A DNA stretch of 64,000 nucleotides from Mortierella sp. BCC40632 (taxonomy: Eukaryota > Mortierellomycota > Mortierellomycetes > Mortierellales > Mortierellaceae): the NCBI GenBank assembly GCA_011634665.1, contig WAEK01000007.1:2328501-2392500 (forward strand), given 5' to 3'. The notes under the pieces are model-generated. The model saw nothing but the letters and a program-made list of their open reading frames with translations, did no database searches and was not told the origin of the DNA. The number at the start of each line of letters is the position of its first letter. Position 1 is the stretch's first letter. The position numbers and the translations under genes are program-made. This document shows positions 52,401 to 62,437 of this stretch, one piece after another.

Positions 52401-52673
52401 TGTGATCTGGATGGATTTGAAGGCCATGCCACTGTTGTCCAAGATCACCTGGGCAATCTTGGGCAAGATGACAAAGAGACCAATTGGGACAGCAACGGCG
52501 ACGATAATCACAGTGAGGATGGCACAAAAGACCCAATACTTTTTGCGCTTGTAGAAGGGACGCGCTTTTGGCTTGTGCACTTCATCATATTCCTCAAACT
52601 CTTGATAATCTTCTTCGCGCTCATCATAAGGGAGATCCTCGCCAGAGTGGCGAGAAGCTCCAGGTTGTGTCAT
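46467..52673 (-). CDS. DUF3712-type repeat membrane protein, copy B (three frameshifts)
   Basis: Exons: 52167-52673, 51110-51215, 50734-51013, 47325-50613, 46467-47237; 1,650 residues if the frame breaks are ignored. Architecture as in copy A: acidic cytosolic tail, one membrane anchor, repeated DUF3712-like modules, Thr-rich linker, Lys-Arg site and conserved C-terminal peptide. Relative to copy A it has two extra C near 49946-49950, one base fewer near 49633 and one G fewer near 49430. The net change is zero, so the ends stay in frame, but the piece from about 49430 to 49950 is read in the wrong frame and hits stops. Copy A is intact at all three places. The N terminus reads GASRHSGED against GASRPAGED in copy A. 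The C-terminal exon is only about half identical to that of copy A. Confidence 0.78.
51014..51109 (-). other. GC-AG intron in DUF3712 gene copy B
   Basis: Same position, donor GCAAGT and acceptor ATTAG as the GC-AG intron of copy A. Phase (AAA G|GA) is kept only with the GC donor. Confidence 0.8.
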
Positions 52674-53063
52674 TTTAGAAGGGGGGTTGAATGGCGGGGA
52701 GGTTCTAGTGTATCGTTGCAGGCTGTGCGGTAAACCCTTGCTTCTTGTGTATAAGAGGGAGTCTAGGAGATGAAGGGAAATTTGTGGTGGTGTGTAAAGG
52801 AAAAGGTTGTAGCGGTCGTAAAGGAGAGGTATGGTCGTGCGAGAGAGGAATGGGTATAGCCCGGCAGAGGAAGAGCGTCAAGCGAGAAGATAGTTCTGCG
52901 ACAGCTGGTTCTCTGGTCACGGAGAGATGGCGGTAGAGGAGGTAGAGGGTGAGGAGGAGGAAGAGGAGTGCGCGAGGGGATAGGGGCAGACGACAGTAGC
53001 CGAGACAGCACAGGAAAGAAAAGAAAAAAGAACCCGGCCAAGGCGCGGGCGAGGGAGGGCCAC

Positions 53064-53070
53064 TTTTATA
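53064..53070 (-). promoter_or_regulatory. TATA box of DUF3712 copy B
   Basis: TATAAAA on the minus strand, about 390 bp upstream of the copy B start, in a promoter that retains only patches of similarity to that of copy A. Confidence 0.5.
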
Positions 53071-55060
53071 GTACTGTGGAGAGAAAGTGGATGAAGAAGA
53101 GCGCCTTGTGGAGGAATAAGAGGGGAAGAGGATATGCCTGTAAGCTAGTGGAGAGGGAAAAAAAACGCTCAAGAGTGCCCAGTCACCTTTCTGCGGTGGA
53201 GAAAGTGAGGGGCAGCTTGAAGCCCGGTCGGAGTTGTCTCTCGGACAAACGGCCAGCTCTCTGGACTAGCGTATAGACGAAGGTGAGAGCCACGCCCATT
53301 TCCCTTCCCCTCACAGCCTGAGAGGTCATGGGCCGCGCAGACAGTTCACGGTCCTCGAAACTCTGTCGGCCCGTTGTGCAAGTGGCAGGTGCACCCTGTA
53401 AAGCGAGAGACAGAGAGGGGGAGAAAGGGTTTGTGTATGTGCACTATGCAGGCCGGTATCCAAGTAAAGTAGAGAGCATTTGTACTAGTCAAAAGGTATT
53501 TGCTGTTTGATTGGCGTCCTGCGGCTTGCTCCACGACAGCGAGTTTATCGGACCAAAACACCGCCCCTCGCAGCAGACGAGTTGCTCTCTCTCTTTCAAG
53601 GCACACACAAACACACATGCACCCGCTTAAAGCTGTATTCGTGCAACCGCAAGTTTTATTACTATTATCGTCATTAGCATGCCTTCTGCCTGCATTCATG
53701 TGTAATCTTAAGCAGGACCTTCCTGTCGAACTCCAGTCATATGGGCAGTGAGTGCAGTTGGACTGAAATCCTGTAGAATTGGGTTGGGGCGAGTCTATCT
53801 ATAGGACACGAGCTATTGCACGCTTCCGAGCTATGGTAAGGTGCCTGAAGGCTCCATTCCATCAAGACTGAGGGCGAATAAGAAAGAGAGAATACATACC
53901 GCCCTGAAGATGGACCCCCTCTCACTCTCGTGAGAGAACCTAAAAGGAACTTTTTGCCCGTGAATGTTTGACCCAATTTCCGCCCTAGATTGCCATTTGC
54001 TATGAATCTTCCGAGCCAAAAGGGAAGGACCCACTCACTGGCTCGTACTCTTCCCATGGCACTTCCTCCTCCCCTCGCCGCCACTTTTTTTTTCTGTTTT
54101 TCAGGAACAAGCTTGTCTTTGGGTCAACCACATACACACACGCAAGGAAGGAAAGAAGCAAACGGCTCCGTGTCGTCAAGGTGACCAAATGATTTGTGCA
54201 TTCTCGGTTCGTCAACGTGTTTTCTTGTTAGCTTTGTGTTCATCTGGGACACTATGTTTTGAAAGAGACCGTCGTGGGTACCTATTCAGTTTGTATACTG
54301 GATAAGAAACTAGTGCTCCCTGGGTTAGCGTGGTCTCCATTGCCTCTTACTTTGTACAACCATTCCACACACACTTTTTTTTTTTTTTTTTTTTCTTGCT
54401 CCCCCCAAAGTCGCATTTCGACCACAAATAGGATCTTTCTTTCCATCCTTCTGCCAGCTGAGAGAGAAAGAGAGAGATAGATGGGGTCTGCCTTTTAGAG
54501 CTGCTGTGTCTAGTCAATAATTCGTGCACCCATTATCTTTCTTCACAAGGACGTGGTCGAGCTCTCCGGACGGGACACACATGCTCACCTCTGGCTCCTG
54601 ATCGCTGATGCCCCGTGCTTTCTCTTGCGCTTACGCTCTTCAACATACACTCCAAATCTCCGCTCTTTCTTGCCACTGGTGTGGCGAACCCATAGTTTTT
54701 AGCTTTTGTGGGAGGCCTTTTGATGATCCAAAGGCTTCTTTTTTCTTTTTTTGTATTGCTATTGTAACTGTCGAGTTTGCGAGCGACTTGATTTTTCCCC
54801 TTTCCGAGTGATAAACTGGGAGAGATCCAAGTGACGGAGAGAGAGGAGGGAGAAAGGCAGTGATTGAAGGAAACGCAGTAACTACCTTTTGATCTGACCT
54901 TTATTTCTCCACGGTTCGCGCATCATCTCACTCTTTTTTTTTTTGTTTTTTTGGATGAGCCGTTTTGGCGCACAGTCGTGAGAACGAACATCCTTCGGCT
55001 CGTTTGCATGAGCATCCATCACCATTATCCTCCAAGTCCACAACTCGACCCAACTCCCCT

Positions 55061-55124
55061 CCCTCTCTCTCTCTCTCTCTCACTCTCTCTCTCTCTCTTT
55101 TTTTTTTTTTTTTTTTTTTTTTTT
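55061..55124 (+). repeat. (CT)n followed by poly-T
   Basis: CT dinucleotide repeats with one CACT interruption, running directly into a poly-T tract of about 25 bases. Confidence 0.85.
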
Positions 55125-57617
55125 GCTCCAAAGTACTTTTCCTCCGCCCTCCTGCATCCAATTCCTATTTTTTTTTTCTGCTCACGTGTGTGCTGCTTGA
55201 GGTCTATCTCTCGCCGCTTCATGTTCACCTCTCAAAACCTGAATTGTGCTTTGACATTTCGTCCGAAAAGTATGTATGGTAGAAGTAGAAGAGAGCATCA
55301 ATCCGAAATGCAAAACCCTTGGAAGCTCAACTCGTGCTTTTTTGTTTTTTGGACACGCAATGACCTCTCATGCAAAGAAAAAAAAAAAAAAAAATGCTCT
55401 GCCGAGGACGTTGCAAACTAATAAACCCATACCTCAAGGTGGAGGGTGAGAGGGGAGAACACACATGCGGGGGAGGTCCTGGTTAATTGTTATTTTTGTG
55501 TCCAACTTTGCAGTTTTATTGTCCAAAAAAAAAAAAAACGGATACTGCTTTGTCCCGTATTATGGTAGTTCTTTCTTTCATTATTCTGTGTTGTTTGCTC
55601 AAAAGGGGGAGGATAGGAGAGGTTCTTCAGGTGCTACAACATTTTCCTCCCTGACACTTTGTCTGATCCACCTACAAAATTTGAATGACAATCTCTCCGG
55701 TTCGAGCCCAAATACCCTCTCTCTCTTTTTTTTTTTTTCTTGTAGGCATATGTTGTACATGGACTTTGATGGGGTTTTCGGACCCCCTCCTCATATGTCC
55801 ATCGATTAGGCACGAGCACAAACAAAAAAAAAAAAAAAAAAAAAAAAAATACACACACGAAAAATTCAAAAATGCTAGATTCTCTACAGTCTGTACGAGA
55901 CCCGTTATCAAATCTCCGGCGCGAAAGGTATTGGATTTTCTCTCGCTTTAACTCAACAAGATGGGCTACATTGTAGTAAAGCTACTGCGTGTACATACAT
56001 CTTCGGGTATGCGGACTTGGAATATGAGTGGAGAGAAAGAGATGCGAGAGAAAGCAAGACATGGGGGAGTCAAGAGGAGGGGAAAGAAGCGAGGCAGTTG
56101 TGGAGGCGAATACGTGCACTGACAAGGAAAAAATAAAACGAGGTATGGGAGAGAGAGAGAGAGAGAGCGAAAGACTGTGGAGTCACTGAAGGTGAGCTCT
56201 CTCTTAGAAGGAAGAGGATAGCCTAAAGTGAACTCCTTCAGCCCAACCAACACAGTCGGGTTTGTTGTCGTGGCAATAGATGGAGTTTCTTTCCTCTCTC
56301 CCCCCCCCCTTTTCTCTCTTCTCTCAGCTCTTGTTCCCCCCACACCCTACACGCTGTCTTCTTCGCTCGCATCATTCCAACGCCGCGATTGGGTAAGCTT
56401 CCCCTACTCTATAGAGAGGGGTTTTCATGGTGGCCCATCTTCTTCTAGAGAATCTCTTTCCTTTCTCTCTAGAACTCCCGAAGTATGCTTATTCATGCAA
56501 TATGCAATGCATTACTCTACAACAGCTATCTGGAGTGTTATACAACTGGGGCGCATGGATAATGGATATTGAACCCAGCAGGTGAGATGGTTGGTGTGCA
56601 TGTGGGTATAGCACTCCTCTTGTGCGCGCTATTATTTTATTTTCCTCAAACACTGCCACAAAGTCCAACACAACAGGGGACACATTCCTCTTTTACCCAA
56701 GTCGGCACCCTTCACATGCCCTTATCTCTCCCAGATATAGAGAGGGTGGAAAATTATACCCATGGGCTGTAGACAATTGAAGCCTGGAGCGAGCATATGC
56801 TCCATGACATATGTCAAGGTTGGTTCTTTTTTCCTCTTTCCCCTACCGCAGCTTGTCTACAACTCGTTGTTACCGTAACACACAATAATTGGTATTTTCG
56901 TACAGCCCAGGAGGGTGGAGAAAGAGAGCATATTCCGTTTTATCGTCTACAAACCTGATCACAGACCTTTGTTGTTGTTGATTTTTTTTTTGTTCTCTCT
57001 AACTGGATGCTATTTGCTCTTACTAAGAAACTCTGTTTGTCTATTTTCCCTGTTTTTATGCCTTCTTTTCTACGTGAGATATTTGTGGCACAAAATGAAG
57101 GCCGTGAATGGAGGTTCTCTTCTCCAAAAGAGTCGACAGGGAGTAGGGGCGTGGGTCATTCGGTGACACTTGTTAGAGGAGGGTGGGAGCGGGCGGAGGA
57201 TCTTTGGCGCCTAGGCTTTTTTTTTTTTTATTTTATTTACAGGGTCGGAGGCGAAGCGAGGGAAAAGGGGGGGGGGAAGGCTAGAACAGGGCAAGACACT
57301 CCTAGGGAATAATCAAAGTTTTTGGCGCGCGGAGGAAAAAAAACAACTCTTTGCTCAGCCCTCTACTCCTCTTACAGATTTGTTTGTAGCCAAAGGCCAG
57401 ACTTTAATATTTATGTATAAAAAAAAAAACTAGTTGAGGATGATATGTTCGTTCTACATGACAAAAAAAAGAAAATGCAATTCCATCTCCTGGAATCTAG
57501 CAGCGGGGGAGGGGCGAGACTGAGAGATGGAGAGATGAAGAGGAGAGGAAGGGTAAGGAAAGGAATGGAGAGTGGGAAGGAGGTAGAGAGACAGGTGGAC
57601 GGATCCTGTCCAGTTGT

Positions 57618-60565
57618 TTATAGTGTTAGCCGTGTTGAGAAATACTTGACTAACGTTGCTGGAAGTTGCATCTCTGGTGTGATCTCTGAGTCGTCATCCA
57701 CAGGCGTAACGCTCTCCATTTCGACATCTAGTAGACATTGTATAGAAAGCATCAAAACGTTAGCATGGAACACCTGAGAGGGAAAAAAAGAAAAAGAATG
57801 TTGTTGGCAAAAGAAGCTCCTCTCTCCCTCCTTCTCTTACCATTAGATTGTTCTTCTGACTCGTCCTTCTCAGCATCATCCTTCTGTCCTTCCAGAGTCT
57901 CCTCCTCAATCTCTTTCTTGATTGGGCTCATGAGCTGTGCCATAAAGGCCTCATAGAGTGTCGATAGAGGCGCCATAAGGTGTGCAGGTGTGTCAAACAA
58001 GGGATTCTGGACCAAGTTCCGCTTCGAAACCATGCCTCGTGTCGCATCGGGAGTCTTGCCCTCTTTGTTACTTCCCTTCTTCTTCTTCTTGTTTTGGGAA
58101 TCTTCCTGCTGCTCAGACTTTCCAAGAGTGTCAGTCAACATTGTCTTGGGTTTGCTGGCCTCAATCGCTGCAGCCCTTGCCTTCTCAGCCTCCGCTTCAG
58201 CATCGGCCTTGAGCTCCTGGATCGAGCGACCTCCCAGAATCTCGAGGTTATCGCTATGGTTCATGATCAGAATAGGCTCCACGGATCCAGCCGCCTTCAT
58301 TGAGGAGTCAGGCAAGAAAGTCACTGCACGTGTCTTCTTTCCAGTATCCTCCTTCAAAATTGGTGATGAGCTCGAAGGTGAGAACACAAGAACCTGGTGC
58401 TTTGTCTTGCCCGATGTAGGATCCAACTCGGAGCATGACACCACAAAGTTCGAATTGACACGACTGCATGCAAGGATTTCAGTCTTGACCTTGTAGTCCC
58501 AGGTGACAGTGCAGCTGAGCAAGTTCCACAAAAAGATGCGGTCCTTGGTAGCTGCGACCAAATAGGGCGTATCCTTCAAGAAGGTCAGATGGTTCACGGG
58601 TTGGTTATGAGGTGGGTGCACCAAAACTCCTTGGAGCGTGTTCAGGTTGGGGTTCCAAAGTGTGATGATATGACCATAGGCAATCGCAAGAATAGATCCG
58701 TCTGACGAAAAGGCAGCGCTGGTTGGGATCATATCGCGATAGAATCCGCTCGACCGACAGACCCAGGCACGATCTGCCTCGATACCACGACGTGCCTCAC
58801 CCTGGTCCCTCAACTCCCAGATCTTGAAGGTACCATCCAACGATGTGGTGACGACCATGGGGGTACCGGTCAAGCGAGGATTGAAAATGCAAGAGGTGAT
58901 CGGTTTGGTGTGAGGTCTGTCGACACGGGTGTTCAGGTTGTATGTTCGGGCATCGTCATCGTATTCCCAGAACTTGATGTACACCTCAGGGGTGGTCTCC
59001 TGGTCATCACGGCCATCGACCGTTGCCATCCAACGAGCAGAACTGTCGTTTGAGAAGGTGCAATGAGTCACGCTGGGTGGGATAATCTCCTTTTCATCTG
59101 TTCGAGAGACTGTGTTGCGAGGGGTGACTTCTAGTTCCATAATATGCTGTTCCTTGATAGGGTCATAGAACTGAAGCGTTCCTGGAAGTCCATTCAAAAC
59201 GACATGCCCATTGCGAGGCTCGATCACCAAGCCGGTGTGCAACTGGTTGAAGATATTGCTGACATGGGCTAATTGGAGTAGGATCCATTGGGGCAACGGA
59301 GAGAAAGTGAATGGTTAGTATCATTCCGGCCCAAGGACGATATTTGTTCAATCTACGGTAACAAGGGAGTCAATATGCTAATTGCTTGGTTATGATCTTT
59401 CCCCATACAGAATTTGAGTCCCTGGATGGCAGTCTTCATTTTGAGATCCACACTGCGAATGACATTGATCGAGTTGTCGCGGTGTGAAAGCGCATAGAGC
59501 CGCTGATCTGGCGAGACAGTGATGTGCTTAATCTCTGATCCCAATCGAGGCAAGAACTGCTTATGGCCAGTGCTCAACTGCCAAATAACCAACACGGATT
59601 CCTCGCCTCCCGACAACAGGTACGTTCCATCGCTTGTAAAGGCCAAAGAAGACACCGCGTGAGCATGCCAGTGCATTGTCGTCGTGATGGGTCGCTCCTC
59701 ATTCTCGCCAAAGCAATACCAGAGTGTGATCACACCCCGCTCGTTTCCGGTGGCGATACAGCCCTCGGTTGGGTGGAACTGCAGACAGGTAACCTTCTCT
59801 GGTACATAGTAGCACTTGAATCTGGATTTGTCCTTTTCTGTCACTGCTTTGTCATCTCCCATCCCGTATTCTCCGGCGATATGAATAACGTGCAACTTGT
59901 ACCGTGCTGCCAAGACAAGGTACTCTCCATCTGGAGAGATTGCCAATCCTGAACATGCTCTTGTCTTGATCAGTCGTCGTTTCTTTTCATTAGGGTTCAA
60001 GGAATAGCGAAGCAAAACCGAGTTTTCCCTGACAACACCAGCTTTTTTTTTTCGACATATACATCATGAAAAAAAAAAAGAAGAAAGGCGAAAACAAAAT
60101 GCGAAACTGTTAGATGGGCTTGTTCTTTGCAGATCCTCTCTTATTCGCCTACATCGAGTGATCTACTGAACCCCTCTTTCACTTACTCTTCTTGGACTGC
60201 AATACGTGTCTACCCTTGGATGACTTTTTGGTTGTCACGAAATAAATAACATCTGGGATACTCTCGTGTGCGACCATATGGGTGATGGGCACTCCAATGT
60301 GATGGGTATCGAGCAGAACCGAGTCGTTATAGTCCCAGACTTTGACCGTACCATCCAAAGAAGACGAATAGAGTTGAAGAGGGTTCTTTGGGTTGAGCAT
60401 CACACAAGTGACATTGTCGGAGTGGCCACCTTCTTCGACCGAGGCCGAAAGTGTACGAACGACCTGACCAGTTTCGACACTAAGGATGCGAATCGTCTTG
60501 GAATCACATGTGAAAAAGTACTGAGAGTCGCCTGTGAAGACGACAGGGTAATCGGACAGCCTCAT
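57618..60565 (-). CDS. UTP17: U3 snoRNP (t-UTP) subunit Utp17/Nan1, WDR75 homologue
   Basis: Nucleolar WD40 protein of the t-UTP/UtpA complex, needed for rDNA transcription and early 18S pre-rRNA processing. Exons 60187-60565, 59409-60041, 57841-59268, 57618-57727 give 849 residues, close to yeast Nan1. Two beta-propellers are evident from repeated units: DGTVKVWDYND, ERGVITLWYCFG, EESVLVIWQLS, DGTFKIWEL and the YGHIITLWNPN unit. The family signature VSNIFNQLHTGLVIEPRNGHVVLNGLPG lies at the start of exon 3. A Lys-rich stretch (KKKKKGSNK) and a C-terminal helical tail end the protein. The exon 2 acceptor is A-rich (AAAAAAG before CTGGTG), but it is the only one keeping frame with the exon 1 donor. 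The start is the first ATG; a further upstream exon is possible. The next gene on the same strand ends 272 bp upstream. Confidence 0.9.
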
Positions 60566-60837
60566 CGTGGAAACGCAAGTTTGCTGTGTACCGAGTTGTT
60601 AAAGGGACGTAGAGGAGACGTAGGGGAGGAAGAGGAGGAGCAAAGATAGGGGCAGAGACGACAGGCGGATGGAAAGTAATAAAAAGTTGAGAATGCAGGT
60701 CTGTCTACTGCAGGAGTGGAGATGCTTTTCACTTCGTTCAATGGCTCCAGTGGTTGGCCATGGGGGACACGCTCTTTAAAAAAAAATAACTTGTTGTGAT
60801 GCTGGACAACCAAAAGGCAGTCAACATGTGGCTTAGT

Positions 60838-62072
60838 TTATTCACTGTAATCTGGCTGTCTGGTGGGGTGTGCGGCCTGGAACTCTTCGACCTGTCCAAG
60901 CGTATTGTTGATTCGCGACATGAGAGGGTAGACACTCATATCCAACCCAGCACTAAATATCAACACGAGTCAGAAGTTTGAGAGTTCTCGCGTTAGTCGT
61001 TTGTCAGGGACCCAGTGGTGGTTGGGGAGCAACCTGAGCTATTTTGAAAGACTTACCGGAGACCGTTGGTGTACTGAGGAACGAGGACAAGGTCAGCCAT
61101 TGTAATGGAATCGCCAAAGGAATACTTTCCTGCAGTCTTTTCCAACATCGACTCGACAGCTTGCGTTGACCACAGAGAAGGAAATGCAGTAAGCGAACCA
61201 TTCTCTCAATGAACTCGCGAGACATATTTACAAAGAAACACTCCACATGGCTAAAAAAAAAAAAAAAAAAAATGCTCTGCAGTTCAAGCCTACCTTGGAA
61301 TCCTACAGTCATAAAATGGCGAGCCCATTCGTCCTGCTTTTCATTCCCGACATATCTCAAGACGCGCATGGCGGCAATCGGCTGAATATCCATAGCAATC
61401 GCAAGCGTCAGCGCGCGGACCTGAATGGGTAGGAGAGAGAGTACATGCGCGTGTTAACGGACAAGCAGTTTACAAAGATCCAAAAACTAGCTGATGCTCA
61501 TGCCGTGAGAAATAGAGTCAATATGAGGACATGTTGTTGGTCACGCTTACTGTCTGTCTGTCCTCTGGGTCCTTTGGGAGAAGAGGAAATTGGTCTAGTT
61601 TGACCATGCAAAAAAAAAAACATGGGCGTAACGCTTAGTCCTCCGAGCGGCTGCGCAAAAAAAGCGATAAGGCCACTGGAGGCAGGAGATAGGCAGCACT
61701 GATAAAAGTTGCCCATGGATTACCTGGACGAGTCTCATCAAGATACTCGAGGATAGCAATCGACTCGATCATAATGTTGCCCTTCCCAATGTTGTCGATA
61801 AAGGCAGGAACCGCCCCAAACGGCTGGATCTTTTTATACTCTGGTGTTCTCTACATCCATAGATTCCAAGAGTTGAGAGGAGAATATAAGAGATATTGGT
61901 CTTTGTAATCGAGAGATGACAGGAGCTTAGGACTTACATTCTCCTCTTTCAAAAGGTTGATGGACCTTATTTCGAAAGGTACACCCTTGAGATGGAGGCC
62001 AAGTCGGACACGCCAGGCACAGGACGAGCGCCAGAAAGAGTAGAGCACGGCTTTGGTTTCAGGGGGAGACAT
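60838..62072 (-). CDS. maiA: Maleylacetoacetate isomerase (zeta-class GST)
   Basis: Glutathione-dependent isomerase converting maleylacetoacetate to fumarylacetoacetate in phenylalanine/tyrosine breakdown. Exons: 61938-62072, 61724-61850, 61551-61594, 61294-61420, 61057-61159, 60838-60952. Phases agree and give 216 residues, the usual family length. The zeta-class active-site motif SSCAWRVR sits at residues 16-23. The N-terminal thioredoxin fold continues with FGAVPAFID and IESIAILEYLDETRP. The helical domain has LLPKDPEDRQTVRALTLAIAMDIQP, WARHFMTVGF, and YSFGDSITMADLVLVPQ. The C terminus reads AAHPTRQPDYSE, as in other isomerases. A 44-nt exon is the shortest here. No homogentisate-pathway neighbours are present, so it is not in a catabolic cluster. 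Confidence 0.95.
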
Positions 62073-62437
62073 GACTAATGGGACTTTGGGAAAAGCAAAT
62101 ACTTCAAGTGCACTTGAGGATTGAGGTCTTTAAGTGTAGCCCTGAAAGAATCGTGTCGTGGGAAGGTGAGAGAATTATGCAAGTCTCGAGATACTTGAGA
62201 TGGGAACAAAGAGGCAAGAAGAGCAAAGGCATCAGCTAGTTTATATAGGACTCCCCTTTTTTTTTTTGTATCACTGTCAACAAGGCGGCGAGATATCAGA
62301 GAAACTTCATCTAGAATAGATATCCGCACCAGTAAACCTCTCCTCGCCTATTCGATGGTCACCAAACTCGCCTTTCCCAACCCCAGTCACCAGAGGTGTA
62401 TCTTCCTTTGAATTTTACTTAAGACAAGCAGCCTAGT
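62073..62437. other. Short intergenic region between HPM1 and maiA
   Basis: About 365 bp, same-strand neighbours. A poly-T run lies at 62258-62267. It must contain the HPM1 3' end and the maiA promoter. No other feature seen. Confidence 0.6.

Larger units (their letters stand above)
39142..52673 (-). repeat. Tandem duplication unit, about 7.3 kb, with mosaic identity
   Basis: The two DUF3712 genes are direct repeats offset by about 7.33-7.37 kb. Exon 1 (44838-45344 vs 52167-52673) differs at only a handful of sites. The block from exon 2 to late exon 4, with introns 2 and 3 (about 40035-43847 vs 47410-51215), is almost identical. Intron 1, the promoters, the last about 85 bp of exon 4 and the whole last exon have clearly diverged. 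Sharp identity borders inside one gene indicate homogenised tracts. Confidence 0.85.
52674..57617. other. 4.9-kb gap between DUF3712 copy B and UTP17
   Basis: The first about 650 bp is the copy B promoter, with patches homologous to the copy A promoter (for example GACGACAGTAGCCGAGA near 52985 and GGACAAACGGCCAGCTC near 53240). The rest contains CT/T tracts (55061-55124), poly-A and poly-T runs at 54375, 55380, 55526 and 55824, and GA-rich stretches. Open frames are short and low-complexity. I checked for tRNA T-loops (GGTTCGANTCC) on both strands and saw none that fold. No gene is supported. Confidence 0.55.

Noticed and set aside
53500..54811. Several 60-110 residue frames between copy B and UTP17
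   Set aside because: No family resemblance, no plausible splicing to neighbours and low-complexity composition.
55690..55720. GGTTCGAGCC resembling a T-loop
   Set aside because: Flanks do not form a cloverleaf and run directly into a CT/T tract.
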